In this document: positions 26,396 to 36,157 of the stretch, piece after piece
Numbering within the stretch: position 1 is the stretch's first letter
Layout: each line of letters starts with the position of its first letter
DNA from: Inquilinus ginsengisoli_B
GTDB taxonomy: Bacteria; Pseudomonadota; Alphaproteobacteria; DSM-16000; Inquilinaceae
Assembly: GCF_050434925.1 (NCBI RefSeq)
Contig: NZ_JBNDJK010000001.1
Location: forward strand, 8,308,001-8,372,000
Length of the DNA: 64,000 nt
Reading direction: 5' to 3'
Translations under genes and position numbers: made by a program
Notes under the pieces: model-generated
Database searches by the model: none
What the model saw: only the letters and a program-made list of their open reading frames with translations
Told to the model about the DNA's origin: nothing

Positions 26396-26410
26396 CGGTA
26401 ACGTACCTCA
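26396..26410 (+). promoter_or_regulatory. 15-base motif, copy 2 (candidate operator)
   Basis: CGGTAACGTACCTCA, ending 22 bases before the dehydrogenase start codon and about 10 before its Shine-Dalgarno. The position would let a bound repressor block transcription of the plus-strand operon. Confidence 0.5.
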
Positions 26411-26432
26411 AAATACGCCAGGGAGGGCCGCC

Positions 26433-27527
26433 ATGTCCGTGCCGTCGGGTTTCACGCCCGATCCCGAGATCCGTTGCCGTGACCATCGCATCGGCGCGAT
26501 CGGGGCCGGGTTCATCATGGCGGATGTGCATCTGGCGGCGTATCGCGAGGCCGGCTTCCCGGTCGTCGCCATCGCCAGCCGTACCCCGGACAAGGCGCGT
26601 GCGGTGGCGGAGCGCTGGGGCATCCCCGGGGTGCACGACACGCCGGCGGCGCTGATCGAGGACCGCGAGGTCGAGATCCTGGACATCGCCTTCCCGCCCG
26701 ACCAGCAGCCGGCCCTGATCCGGCACGCGCTGCGCCAGCCGCATATCCGGGCGATCCTGGCGCAGAAGCCGCTGGCCATGGACCACGGCGAGGCGCAGCG
26801 CCTGGCCGCGGAGGCCGCGGCCGCCGGCAAGATCCTGTCGGTCAACCAGAACATGCGCTTCGACCAGTCGATGCGGGTGCTGAAGCAGCTGCTCGACCGC
26901 AATGCGCTCGGCACGCCGGTGCTGGCGACGATCGAGATGCGGGCGATCCCGCACTGGCAGCCCTTCCTCGAGACCTATGGCCGGCTGACCCTGCTCAACA
27001 TGAGCATCCACCACCTCGACGTGCTGCGCTTCCTGTTCGGCGACCCGGTCGAGATCTATACGGCGGCGCGGCCCGACCCGCGCACCGGCTTCGCGCATCG
27101 CGACGGGATCTGCTGCTCCACCCTGTCCTTCCCCAGCGGGCTGATGGCGGTGAGCCTGGAGGACGTGTGGTCCGGCCCGCGCGCCGAGGGCTTCGACAGC
27201 GACATCTACATCAAGTGGCGGGTCGAGGGCACCGAGGGCCTGGCCCAGGGCACCATCGGCTGGCCCGACTATCCGAAGGGCAGCCCCAGCACCCTGGCCT
27301 ATTGCGCGCCGGAGACCGACGGGAAATGGGTGCAGCCGCGCTGGGACACGATGTGGTTCCCGCACGCCTTCAAGGGCGTGATGGAACAGCTGCAATACGC
27401 GGTGCAGACCGGCGAGCCGCCGCTGCTGAGCGGCGCCGACAACGTCCGCACCATGGCGCTGGTCGAAGCCGCCTACCGCTCGCTCACCGAAAAGCGCGCC
27501 GTCCGCCTGGCGGAATTCGGCGCCTGA
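26433..27527 (+). CDS. Gfo/Idh/MocA-family sugar dehydrogenase
   Basis: A 364-aa NAD(P)-dependent oxidoreductase acting on a sugar or cyclitol. The N-terminal Rossmann motif is IGAIGAGFIMADVH, and the family EKP motif appears as AQKPLA. The C-terminal domain carries NMSIHHLDVLRF with the usual catalytic His. ATG at 26433 has GGGAGG six bases upstream; the open frame extends 19 codons further, through the candidate operator, so the longer form is unlikely. First gene of the plus-strand operon and 26 bp ahead of a sugar isomerase; the pair resembles inositol- and rare-sugar-catabolic gene sets. Confidence 0.88.
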   Translation: MSVPSGFTPDPEIRCRDHRIGAIGAGFIMADVHLAAYREAGFPVVAIASRTPDKARAVAERWGIPGVHDTPAALIEDREVEILDIAFPPDQQPALIRHALRQPHIRAILAQKPLAMDHGEAQRLAAEAAAAGKILSVNQNMRFDQSMRVLKQLLDRNALGTPVLATIEMRAIPHWQPFLETYGRLTLLNMSIHHLDVLRFLFGDPVEIYTAARPDPRTGFAHRDGICCSTLSFPSGLMAVSLEDVWSGPRAEGFDSDIYIKWRVEGTEGLAQGTIGWPDYPKGSPSTLAYCAPETDGKWVQPRWDTMWFPHAFKGVMEQLQYAVQTGEPPLLSGADNVRTMALVEAAYRSLTEKRAVRLAEFGA

Positions 27528-27553
27528 CAACAACAAACACGGAGGAACGCGTC

Positions 27554-28459
27554 ATGATCCAGGTCGGCATCTTCACCGGTTACTTCCCTTATTCGCTGCC
27601 GGAGACGGCGAAGAAGATCCGCTCGCTGGGGTTCAACACCGTCCAGCTCGACCTCGCCTTCAAGGACATGGACCTGTCGACCAGCGCGATCACGCGCGAC
27701 AAGTGCCGGACCATCCGGGAGACCTTCCGCGACCACGACCTGCCGGTCTGCGCCATCAGCGGCTACACCAACATCGTCCATCCCGACCCGGCGGCGCGGC
27801 AGGCCAAGCTGGAGCATCTGCGGACGCTGATCCGCCACGCCCGCGACCTGGGCAGCCCCTATGTCATCAGCGAGACCGGCACCTTCGCCACCGACAGCGA
27901 CTGGGTGCACCACCCGAAGAACAAGACCGAGGAAGGCTACGAGGAGTGTCGCGCGGTGGTCGAGGACCTGGCCCGCACCGCCTATGACCACGGCGCGGTG
28001 TTCCTGCTCGAACCCTATGTCAACAACGTCATCGGCTCGGTCGACGAGACGCTGCGCCTGTTCGCCGACGTGCCCAGCCCGGGCCTCGGCCTGCTGATGG
28101 ACCCGACCAACTACTTCGAATCCCACAACATCGATCGCATGGACCGGGAGCTGAACCGGATCTTCGACGCGCTGGACGACCGCATCCGGATCAGCCATGC
28201 CAAGGATGTGAAGCGCTCCGGCACCGACAAGTCGGAGAAGCATGCCGACATCGACGCGTCGGAGGCGCACAGCTTCCGCGGCGTCGGCGAGATCGAGCTG
28301 CCGGCGCCGGGGCTGGGGTCGCTGAACTACGATTTGTACCTGAAGCGCCTGTCCCGCCGGCACCCGAACATCCCGCTGATCATCGAGCATCTGGAGGAGG
28401 CCGACGTGCCCCGCGCCAAGGCCTTCATCGATGGCAAGCTGCGGGCGCTGGGGGTCTAG
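27554..28459 (+). CDS. Sugar phosphate isomerase/epimerase (TIM barrel)
   Basis: A 301-aa AP-endonuclease-2-family TIM barrel. Metal or catalytic residues lie in YVISETGTF, VFLLEPYVNN (Glu), LLMDPTNYF (Asp), RISHAKDV (His, Asp) and LIIEHLEE (Glu). GGAGG eight bases upstream fixes the ATG. Family members interconvert keto-sugars or dehydrate inosose; the adjacent Gfo/Idh/MocA enzyme suggests it acts on that enzyme's keto product. It is only distantly similar to the frameshifted epimerase across the divergent promoter, so the two operons probably handle different substrates. Confidence 0.82.
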   Translation: MIQVGIFTGYFPYSLPETAKKIRSLGFNTVQLDLAFKDMDLSTSAITRDKCRTIRETFRDHDLPVCAISGYTNIVHPDPAARQAKLEHLRTLIRHARDLGSPYVISETGTFATDSDWVHHPKNKTEEGYEECRAVVEDLARTAYDHGAVFLLEPYVNNVIGSVDETLRLFADVPSPGLGLLMDPTNYFESHNIDRMDRELNRIFDALDDRIRISHAKDVKRSGTDKSEKHADIDASEAHSFRGVGEIELPAPGLGSLNYDLYLKRLSRRHPNIPLIIEHLEEADVPRAKAFIDGKLRALGV

Positions 28460-28466
28460 GGACCGC

Positions 28467-29525
28467 ATGAGGCAAGACACCACCGCCATGGACGCCGGCA
28501 AGAAGGCCCGCATGGTCGACATCGCCCGCGAGGCCGGGGTCAGCCTGGCCACGGTCGACCGGGTGCTGAACGGCCGCGACGGCGTCAACGCCGAGACCGC
28601 GAGCCGGGTCCAGGCGGTGGTGCAGCGGCTGAACTACGCCCCCAACCTGGCCGCCAGCCTGCTGTCGCGCGGCAGGATCCTGCAGTTCGACATCGTGCTG
28701 CCGGCCGGCAGCAACACCTTCATCCGCGACCTGGGCGACGCGGTGCTGGCGGCGGAGCGTGACTTCACCGCCTTCGGCGTGAAGCCGCGGCTGCACCTGA
28801 TCGAGGGCTTCGACCCCGATGCCCTGGCCGCGGCGCTGCGCCGGATCGGCCGGGGCAGCGACGGCGTCGGATTCATCGCCCTCGACCACCCGGCGGTGCG
28901 CGAGGCGGTGGCGGAGCTGGCGGCGGCCGGCGTGCCGGTGGCGACCATGGTCTCGGACCTGCCGCAATCCGCCCGCATCGGCTATGTCGGCGTCGACAAC
29001 CGCGCTGCCGGCCGCACCGCCGGCGACCTGATGGGTCGCTTCCTGACCGGGCGCACCGGCGAGGTCGGGCTGATCGCCGGCAGCCTGGCCTATCGCGGCC
29101 ATGAGGAGCGCGAGGCCGGCTTCCGCAGCGTGCTGCGCGAGCGCTTCCCGAACCTGACCGTCCCGGCCCTGGTCGAGGGCCATGACAGCGTCGAGCAGAG
29201 CGCCGCGGTGACCGCCCGGCTGCTGGCCGCCCATCCCGGGCTGATCGGCCTCTACAACATCGGCGGCGGCAACCGCGGCGTCGCCGAGGTGCTGCGCCGC
29301 CGGCCGGCCGACGCGCCGCACCTGGTCTATATCGGCCATGAGCTGACGCCGCACACCCGCCGTTTCCTGATCGAGGGCGTGATGGACGCCGCGATCAACC
29401 AGAACCCCCGCGCCGAGGCGGCGGAGACGCTGCGGCTGCTACTGGGCCACCACGTCCGCTCGGGTCCGGACGAACCCGCTGCCCCGGTGCGGATCGAAAT
29501 CTTCACCCGCGAGAACCTGCCTTGA
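28467..29525 (+). CDS. LacI-family transcriptional regulator
   Basis: A 352-aa repressor-type protein. The N-terminal HTH (MVDIAREAGVSLATVDRVLNG) and hinge (LNYAPNLAASLLSRG) are followed by a sugar-binding core (GVDNRAAGRTAGDLM, GLYNIGGGNRGVAEVL). The start codon is uncertain: ATG 28467, 28488 and 28512 are all in frame, and 28467 has AGGGA a few bases ahead. It lies inside the operon, 7 bp after the isomerase, and likely regulates it via sites in the 26132-26432 region. The TVDRVLNG variant is common in inositol/rare-sugar LacI relatives. Confidence 0.88.
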   Translation: MRQDTTAMDAGKKARMVDIAREAGVSLATVDRVLNGRDGVNAETASRVQAVVQRLNYAPNLAASLLSRGRILQFDIVLPAGSNTFIRDLGDAVLAAERDFTAFGVKPRLHLIEGFDPDALAAALRRIGRGSDGVGFIALDHPAVREAVAELAAAGVPVATMVSDLPQSARIGYVGVDNRAAGRTAGDLMGRFLTGRTGEVGLIAGSLAYRGHEEREAGFRSVLRERFPNLTVPALVEGHDSVEQSAAVTARLLAAHPGLIGLYNIGGGNRGVAEVLRRRPADAPHLVYIGHELTPHTRRFLIEGVMDAAINQNPRAEAAETLRLLLGHHVRSGPDEPAAPVRIEIFTRENLP

Positions 29526-29541
29526 AGACCAGGAGGACACC

Positions 29542-30393
29542 ATGCCCTTTCCCCAACTGACCGAGGCCGACCACGCCGCCTTCTGGCGCGACGGCTACGT
29601 CGTCAAGCGCAGCTTCTTCGATGCCGAGGAGATCGGCCTGCTGCAGCAGGCGATCGCGCAGGACGAGGGCATCCGCAGCCATGTCGTGGCACTGAAGGAC
29701 AGCCTGGGCGGGTCGACCGAGCTGGCCTTGTGGAACCACCCGGGCGACGACCTGTTCGGCGCCTTTGCCCGCTGCGAGCGCATGGTCGGCGGCGCCGAGC
29801 GGCTGCTGGGCGGCGAGGTCTACCACTACCATTCCAAGCTGACGATGAAGCGGCCCCGCGCCGGCGGCGCCTGGGATTGGCACCAGGATTACGGCTACTG
29901 GTACAACAATGGCTGCCTGTACCCCGACATGATGTCGGTCGCCATCGCGATCGACCGGGCGACCAAGGAGAATGGCTGCCTGCAGATGATCCGCGGCAGC
30001 CACAAGCTGGGCCGGATCGACCATGGCCGGGTCGGCGGCCAGACCGGCGCCGACATGGAGCGGGTGAACCAGGCGCTGGAGCGGATGCCGCGCGACTACA
30101 TGGAGATGGCGCCGGGCGACGTCTGCTTCTTCCACGCCAACACGCTGCATGCCTCGGAGCAGAACAAGTCCGAGCATTCGCGCAACGTCATGCTGTGCTG
30201 CTACAACGCCGCCTGGAACGACCCGTACAAGGCGCATCACCATCCCGGCTACACCAAGCTGGAGAAGGTGCCGGACGAGCGGATCAAGGGGCTGGGCCTG
30301 ACTCTCGACGCCGGCCACCGCGCCTTCTTCGACCCGGAGCGCGACGAGACCGTCGAAGCGAAGACGCAGCCGGAAGGCACCGCGATGCGCTGA
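29542..30393 (+). CDS. Phytanoyl-CoA-dioxygenase-family Fe(II)/2-oxoglutarate oxygenase
   Basis: A 283-aa double-stranded beta-helix oxygenase. Iron ligands are visible as WHQD (His114, Asp116) and the distal His203 in HANTLHASEQN; an Arg a few residues later (SRNVML) is suited to bind 2-oxoglutarate. AGGAGG precedes the ATG. Family members hydroxylate or demethylate small molecules. In a sugar-importer operon it may remove an O- or N-methyl group, or hydroxylate the ligand before dehydrogenation (inference). The reaction cannot be fixed from sequence. Confidence 0.85.
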   Translation: MPFPQLTEADHAAFWRDGYVVKRSFFDAEEIGLLQQAIAQDEGIRSHVVALKDSLGGSTELALWNHPGDDLFGAFARCERMVGGAERLLGGEVYHYHSKLTMKRPRAGGAWDWHQDYGYWYNNGCLYPDMMSVAIAIDRATKENGCLQMIRGSHKLGRIDHGRVGGQTGADMERVNQALERMPRDYMEMAPGDVCFFHANTLHASEQNKSEHSRNVMLCCYNAAWNDPYKAHHHPGYTKLEKVPDERIKGLGLTLDAGHRAFFDPERDETVEAKTQPEGTAMR

Positions 30394-30495
30394 GGCCAGG
30401 CGATCCGCATCGCCGGACCGCCTGCAGCTGTGTCAGTCTCGATGCACGTCCGCCCATCGATCATGAGAAGGCGGCAATAACAGGGGAGGAAACGC

Positions 30496-31428
30496 ATGTT
30501 CAGGCGATTGTCGCTGCTGCTCTGCGGCGTGCTGCTGGCGCTGGTCGCGCCGGCCGCGGCCCAGGCCAAGACCTTCTACTGGATCTCGCACGGATCGCCG
30601 GCCGATCCGGTCTGGACCTATTTCCTGGCCGGCGCCAAGCAATGGGCCGCCGACACCGGCCAGACGGTGAACACCTCGTTCCACAACGGCGACGTGCCGT
30701 CGCACCAGGAAGCGGTGCGCGCCGCGATCGCGGCCAAGGCCGACGGCATCGTCACCACCAGCCCCGACCCGGGCAGCCTGATCGAAGTGGTGAAGGAAGC
30801 CAAGGCCGCGGGCATCCCGATCATCAACTTCAACACCCCCGACCCCAAGGCCGCCTTCGATGCCTATGTCGGCGGCGACAACACCACCTTCGGCCGGAAC
30901 TGGGCGCAGTACCTGGTCGACAAGGGCCTGGTGAAGTCCGGCGACTTCGTCTGGATGCCGGTCGAGGTCCCCGGCGCGACCTACGGCGTGCAGGAGGAGG
31001 AAGGCATCGCCAGCGTGTTCAAGCCGCTCGGGATCACCTGGGAGGTCACCGACTCCACGCTGGACCAGGCTGAGATCATCAGCCGGATGGTCGACTACCT
31101 GACCGCCAACCGGACCAAGATCAAGGCCGTCATCGGCCTGGGCGACCTGGTGACCGGCAGCGTCAAGCGCGTGTTCGATCAGGTCGGCGTCAAGCCGGGC
31201 GAGATCCCGGTCGTCGGCTGGGGCAATTCGCTCGACACGACCCAGGAGGTCCTGACCGGCTACGTCAACGCGGCGCAGTGGCAGGACCCGCAGGCGACCA
31301 GCTATGTCGCCCTGTCGCTGGCGGCGATGGCGTCCGGCGGCATCCCGCCCGGCTTCAACGTCATCACCGGCGCGCTGTACGAGAAGGACACCGCGGCGGT
31401 CTACGACAAGATCCTGTCCGGCAAGTAG
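30496..31428 (+). CDS. Sugar ABC importer, substrate-binding protein
   Basis: A 310-aa periplasmic binding protein of the ribose/galactose type. The signal peptide ends near AAAQAK (about residue 23). The mature part starts FYWISHGSPADPVW, typical of the family that delivers rare sugars or inositol, and includes DGIVTTSPDPGS and GYVNAAQWQDPQ. GGGGAGG precedes the start. A hairpin follows the stop, before the permease gene. It is clearly different from the binding protein of the minus-strand operon (shorter, different first strand). Confidence 0.88.
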   Translation: MFRRLSLLLCGVLLALVAPAAAQAKTFYWISHGSPADPVWTYFLAGAKQWAADTGQTVNTSFHNGDVPSHQEAVRAAIAAKADGIVTTSPDPGSLIEVVKEAKAAGIPIINFNTPDPKAAFDAYVGGDNTTFGRNWAQYLVDKGLVKSGDFVWMPVEVPGATYGVQEEEGIASVFKPLGITWEVTDSTLDQAEIISRMVDYLTANRTKIKAVIGLGDLVTGSVKRVFDQVGVKPGEIPVVGWGNSLDTTQEVLTGYVNAAQWQDPQATSYVALSLAAMASGGIPPGFNVITGALYEKDTAAVYDKILSGK

Positions 31429-31438
31429 GGCTCCACCG

Positions 31439-31467
31439 GTCTGCGCGGCCGCAAGTGCCGCGCAGAC
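31439..31467 (+). terminator. Intercistronic hairpin between binding-protein and permease genes
   Basis: Perfect 11-bp stem (31439-31449 with 31457-31467) and a 7-base loop, ten bases after the binding-protein stop, with no following T-run. Such structures commonly protect binding-protein mRNA and reduce expression of the membrane genes downstream. Confidence 0.6.
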
Positions 31468-31486
31468 CCCTTCTCGGGACCGCCAA

Positions 31487-32473
31487 TTGGAACATCGATC
31501 GATCGTCCACCGCCTGGTGGCCAAGCCCGAATTCGGGCCCCTCGTCCTGCTCGTGGTCGAGCTCGCCGCCTTCTGGGCGATCAACCCCGAATTCCTCTCG
31601 CCCCAGAACATCAGCAACACCCTGGCCTTCACGGTCGAGCTCGGCCTGATCGCGCTGGCGATGACGCTGCTGATGACCTCCGGCGAGTTCGACCTCTCGG
31701 TCGGCTCGGTCTTCGGCTTCGCCCCGGTGCTGATGTGGACGCTGTTCAACAGCGGCACGGCGCCGCTGGAGATCGGCTTCATCGCCGCCCTGGCCGTCGC
31801 CGGCCTGATCGGGCTGGTCAATGGCTGGTTCGTGACCGGGCTGAAGATCCCGTCCTTCCTGGTCACGCTCGGCATGCTGCTGGTGGTGCGCGGCACGGCG
31901 CTGTTCATCACCGACGGCTTCCCGCAGCGGACCTGGAACACCGGCGGCAACTGGCTGGCCTGGCTGCTGGCCGGCGACTTCTTCATCGCCGGCTTCCGGG
32001 TCTACATGTCGCTGTTCTGGTTCATCGCCGCCGCGCTGGCGATGGGCTACGTCCTGAACCAGACCAGGGCCGGCAACTGGATCCAGGCCGCGGGCGGCAA
32101 TCCGGGCGCGGCACGGGCCCGCGGCGTCCGCGTCGGCCGCACCAAGATCGCGCTGTTCGTGCTGTCGTCGATGATGGCCGCCTTGGCCGGGGTGATCAGC
32201 TCGATCCGCACCTCGGCCGCCAACCCGAACAGCGGCACCGGCTACGAGCTCGAGGTCATCGCCATGGTGGTGATCGGCGGCACGGCGCTGAGCGGCGGGC
32301 GCGGCACCATCCTGGGCACCGTGCTCGGCATCTTCATCCTGCGGGTGATGCGCAACGGCATCGTCCTGATCGGGGTGCCCGGCCTCGCCTACAACATCTT
32401 CATCGGCGCGATCATCCTGGGGATGATGGCGCTGCACTCCTGGCTCGAACGCCGGCACCAGGCAGGGACCTGA
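31487..32473 (+). CDS. Sugar ABC importer, permease (RbsC-like)
   Basis: A membrane protein of about 328 aa with SGEFDLSVGSVFG and VVIGGTALSGGRGTILG, the two hallmarks of the family. No ATG fits the start; TTG 31487 gives LEHRSIVHRLVAKPEF, and GTG 31520 is the other option. Upstream reading through the hairpin is ignored. As only one permease is encoded, a homodimeric channel is expected, unlike the two-permease system in the divergent operon. Confidence 0.85.
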   Translation: MEHRSIVHRLVAKPEFGPLVLLVVELAAFWAINPEFLSPQNISNTLAFTVELGLIALAMTLLMTSGEFDLSVGSVFGFAPVLMWTLFNSGTAPLEIGFIAALAVAGLIGLVNGWFVTGLKIPSFLVTLGMLLVVRGTALFITDGFPQRTWNTGGNWLAWLLAGDFFIAGFRVYMSLFWFIAAALAMGYVLNQTRAGNWIQAAGGNPGAARARGVRVGRTKIALFVLSSMMAALAGVISSIRTSAANPNSGTGYELEVIAMVVIGGTALSGGRGTILGTVLGIFILRVMRNGIVLIGVPGLAYNIFIGAIILGMMALHSWLERRHQAGT

Positions 32474-32477
32474 AACG

Positions 32478-33247
<770 letters not shown>

Positions 33248-33251
<4 letters not shown>

Positions 33252-34168
33252 GCCGGCGCCAGGACCTCCGCGTGCTGGGCCAGCAGGCCGCGCAGCTGCA
33301 CCATCTCCTCCGGCTTCAGGTCGGTTAGCGGCGGGCGCACCGGGCCGGCGGAGCGGCCAAGCACGGTCAGCCCGGCCTTGATGATCGACACGGCATAGCC
33401 CTTGCCGCGGTTCCGGATCGCCAGCAGCGGGTAGTAGAAGTCGCGCAGCAGGGCGTCGGTGGTCGCCGTGTCGCCGCCGCGCAGGGCGCGGTAGAAGCGC
33501 TGCGCCAGCTCCGGCACGAAGTTGAACACGGCCGAGGAATAGGTGGTGACGCCGGCGCTGAAATAGGGTGCCGCGAACACCTCATGCGTCGGCATGCCGC
33601 CGATATAGGCCAGGCGGCCGCCCATCCGACGGGTGATCTCCAGCACCAGGTCGACCTGGCCGTGGCCGTCCTTGAAGCCGACCAGGTTCGGGCAGGCATC
33701 GCACAGCCGGGCGATGGTGTCGGCCGACAGCACCGCATTGTCGCGGTTGTAGACGATGACGCCGATGCCGACGGCGTCGCACACCGCCTTCACATGGGCG
33801 TACAGCCCCGCCTGCTCCGCCGTCATCAGATAGGGCGGCAGCAGCAGGATGCCGTCGGCCGCCGCAGCCTCGGCGGCCCGGGCGATCTCGACCGCGGTGT
33901 GGGTGCCGTAGCCGCAGCCGGAGACGATCGGCGTGGAGCCCGCCGCGTCCTTCGCCGCGCGCACCACCTGCGGCACCTCGGCCGGGGTCAGCGAGAAGAA
34001 CTCGCCGGTGCCGCCGGCGGCGAACAGGACCGCGGCCTCGAAGCCGCCGAGCCAGCCGACATGCGCCTCATAGCCGGCGCGGTCGAAGCGGAAATCGGCG
34101 TCGAAATGGGTCACGGGGAAGGACAGGAGCCCTGCGGACAGGGCCCCTTTGAGCTGCTGGGGATCCAT
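33248..34168 (-). CDS. kdgD: 5-dehydro-4-deoxyglucarate dehydratase
   Basis: A 306-aa class I aldolase-type enzyme (DapA superfamily) that dehydrates and decarboxylates 5-dehydro-4-deoxyglucarate to 2-oxoglutarate semialdehyde in the oxidative galacturonate/glucarate pathway. MDPQQLKGALSAGLLSFPVT, LFAAGGTGEFFSLTP and YNRDNAVL are characteristic; the Schiff-base Lys is in GFKDG (about 166). It follows the mannonate dehydratase gene by 20 bp. A semialdehyde dehydrogenase that would complete the route is not in the window. Confidence 0.88.
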
Positions 34169-34188
34169 GAAGGCCTCGTTCGATCGGA

Positions 34189-35184
34189 TCAGCGGGTCAC
34201 GGACCCCGGGTAGAGCTGGCTCAGCGTCTCGAGCTGGGCGGCGATGTAGCCGTAGCAGAAGGCGAAGGCGACGCCTTCCGGGTCGCGGCCGCTGATGGTC
34301 GGCACATGGTCCGGCATCACCATGTAGGGGTAGCCGAGCTCGGCGTAGAGCTTCATCGACCGCCACATGTCCATGTCGCCCTCATCCGGGAACGTCTCCA
34401 TGAAGGAGAGCTTGCCGCCGCGGATGTTGCGGAAGTGGACGTTGAAGATCTTGCCGCGGCTGCCGAACCAGCGGATCACGTCGTCGATCTCTTTCCCCGG
34501 GTTCTCAAGCATCTCGCCGATCGAGCCCTGGCAGAAATTGAGGCCGTGATAGGGGCTCTCGCGCATCAGCACGAACTTCTTCAGCCCCTCGACCGTGCCC
34601 AGCACCCGGGTGACGCCGCGATAGCCGGGCGGGGTGTAGGGGTCGTGCGGATGGCAGGCCAGCCGGATCCTGTTCGCCGTGGCGACCGGGATCACGCGCT
34701 CGAGAAAATAGTCGATGCGCTCCCAGTTCTCGTCCTCGGACAGGGTGCCGATCACGGTCGGCGGCGCGTCGTGGTCGGCCTTGTCCCAGCGGAAGGAGGC
34801 GTTCAGCGACCCGCCGCGCCCCGGCTCGTCCGGCGTGCGCGGGATGCCGATGATGTTGAGGTTGTACTTGGCGGCCGGGATGCCGGCCCGCGCCAGATTT
34901 TCGATCAGCCGGCAGATCGAGTCGATCTGGCGGTCGCGGTCCGGGCCCGCCGACAGGATGTCGGGGCTGTCCGACTGCTCGATCGGGCGGGAGCCGAGCG
35001 GCAGCTGCACCATGTCGAGCACCAGGCCGAAGCCCTCGAGCTTCTCGCGGTGGCGCAGCAGCACGTCCAGCGACCAGTCATGCGGGTTGCCGGGAGGGTT
35101 GTCGTTGAGGTGGCGGACGCCGAGCTGGGCCATGACCCGGTAGTCGTCGTCGTCCCGAACCCCGTTCTGCGTTCCGAGATACAT
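34189..35184 (-). CDS. uxuA: Mannonate dehydratase family protein
   Basis: A 331-aa TIM-barrel enzyme of the UxuA family, which dehydrates D-mannonate to 2-keto-3-deoxygluconate. Recognisable are LNDNPPG, ACHPHDPYTPPGY (HPDDPP in classical UxuA), NFCQGSIGEM with the active-site Cys, and FNVHFRNIRGG ... FPDEGDMDM. It is shorter than E. coli UxuA and has HPHD for HPDD, so a related substrate is possible. GGGAGG precedes the ATG. A candidate GntR site lies about 45 bp upstream of the start. It pairs with KdgD, although the two belong to different uronate routes (isomerase and oxidative). Confidence 0.78.
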   Translation of the reverse strand: MYLGTQNGVRDDDDYRVMAQLGVRHLNDNPPGNPHDWSLDVLLRHREKLEGFGLVLDMVQLPLGSRPIEQSDSPDILSAGPDRDRQIDSICRLIENLARAGIPAAKYNLNIIGIPRTPDEPGRGGSLNASFRWDKADHDAPPTVIGTLSEDENWERIDYFLERVIPVATANRIRLACHPHDPYTPPGYRGVTRVLGTVEGLKKFVLMRESPYHGLNFCQGSIGEMLENPGKEIDDVIRWFGSRGKIFNVHFRNIRGGKLSFMETFPDEGDMDMWRSMKLYAELGYPYMVMPDHVPTISGRDPEGVAFAFCYGYIAAQLETLSQLYPGSVTR

Positions 35185-35228
35185 GCCCGCACCCTCCCTG
35201 CCATCGGCTTTGTTGGCTGAGCTAATAT

Positions 35229-35248
35229 GACATCATATGACTGATGAC
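35229..35248. promoter_or_regulatory. Candidate GntR operator upstream of the uxuA-like gene
   Basis: GACATCATAT followed by GACTGATGAC. Both elements recur upstream of the divergent importer operon at 36113-36136 (GTCATCAG and GACATCATAT). Local AT content is high compared with the surroundings. Confidence 0.5.
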
Positions 35249-35270
35249 AAGCCGGAACGGGCCTCGCCCG

Positions 35271-36011
35271 TCAGGATTCGGCGTCGCCCGTCAGCCCGCC
35301 CAGGGCGCGGTAGCGGCGTTGGCTTTCAGTCAGGTGATGGCGCATCGCCAGGCGGGCGGCGTCCGGGTCCTGGCGCTCGATCGCCTCGATGATCCGGGCA
35401 TGCTCGACGATCACCTTGCGCAGGTAGCCGGTCGTCGCCTCGGCCGATTCGCCCAGCCGGCTGCGCGGGATGGTGCGCTTGCCGAGATAGGTCAGGACGT
35501 CGGTGTAGAAATGGTTGTTGGTGGCCGCGGCGACCGCCAGATGCAGCCCGAAATCGGCGTCGACGGCGCTGCCGCCGATATCGACCGCGGCGATCATGCG
35601 GTCATGCGCCAGCAGGATCTCGGCCTCCTGCCGCGACGACCGTCGGAGCGCTGCCAGGCCCGCCGCCTCGATCTCCACGCCCATGCGGAACTCGAGCAAT
35701 TCCAACACTTCCGACAGCCGGGTGAAGTCTCCGGACAGGAGGCCGGGCTCGGGCTCCGCTCCCGTCGTCACGAACACGCCGACGCCCTGGCGCGGCTCGA
35801 CCAGCCCCTTGGCCCGCAACTCGGCTATCGCCTCGCGCACCACCGTGCGGCTGACGTTGAACTCGTCGATCAGGCGCTGCTCGGTCGGCAGCCTGGCGCC
35901 GACCGGCAGCGCGCCGTTGGCGATCCGGCTGCGCAGGGCCTCGGCGACCGCGGTGGCCAGCTTCTCGCGACGCCGTGGCGGCCCCGCTTCGACTCCGATT
36001 GGGTTCGGCAC
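35271..36011 (-). CDS. GntR/FadR-type regulator of uronate genes
   Basis: A 246-aa repressor-type protein. The winged helix (LPTEQRLIDEFNVSRTVVREAI) is followed by an FCD effector domain with metal-site residues (DADFGLHLAVA, HARIIEAIERQD, AMRHHL). The frame is open further upstream, with an ATG at 36056, but the GTG at 36011 has AGGAGG placed just before it and is preferred. It is divergent from the importer operon and upstream of the uxuA-kdgD pair, so it likely controls both via the shared motifs. Relatives such as UxuR/ExuR respond to hexuronate intermediates. Confidence 0.85.
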   Translation of the reverse strand: MPNPIGVEAGPPRRREKLATAVAEALRSRIANGALPVGARLPTEQRLIDEFNVSRTVVREAIAELRAKGLVEPRQGVGVFVTTGAEPEPGLLSGDFTRLSEVLELLEFRMGVEIEAAGLAALRRSSRQEAEILLAHDRMIAAVDIGGSAVDADFGLHLAVAAATNNHFYTDVLTYLGKRTIPRSRLGESAEATTGYLRKVIVEHARIIEAIERQDPDAARLAMRHHLTESQRRYRALGGLTGDAES

Positions 36012-36112
36012 CGCTCCTCCTGCTCGCTTCTTTGTGGGGGCATGCCCTCCGCCCATCCGTCCGCGGCAGTCACACATTTTGACCCTTGCGAAGTCAAGAT
36101 CGGCAGTGATAA

Positions 36113-36136
36113 GTCATCAGACAACAGACATCATAT
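36113..36136. promoter_or_regulatory. Candidate GntR operator upstream of the importer operon
   Basis: GTCATCAG, six bases, then GACATCATAT; the same two elements occur at 35229-35248, where the first is in reverse orientation. It lies in the intergenic region between the GntR gene and the importer, 22 bases before the importer's ATG. Confidence 0.5.
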
Positions 36137-36157
36137 AAAATTAGGGAGGCCCGGACC

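Larger units (their letters stand above)
26132..26432. promoter_or_regulatory. Shared divergent promoter region of the two sugar operons
   Basis: About 300 bp of clearly lower GC (especially 26270-26410) between the divergent isomerase and dehydrogenase genes. It contains two copies of a 15-base motif annotated separately and must hold both operon promoters. No small gene is supported here. Confidence 0.65.

Noticed and set aside
31304..31486. Upstream extension of the sugar permease
   Set aside because: It would overlap the binding-protein gene and read through the hairpin; it lacks permease similarity.
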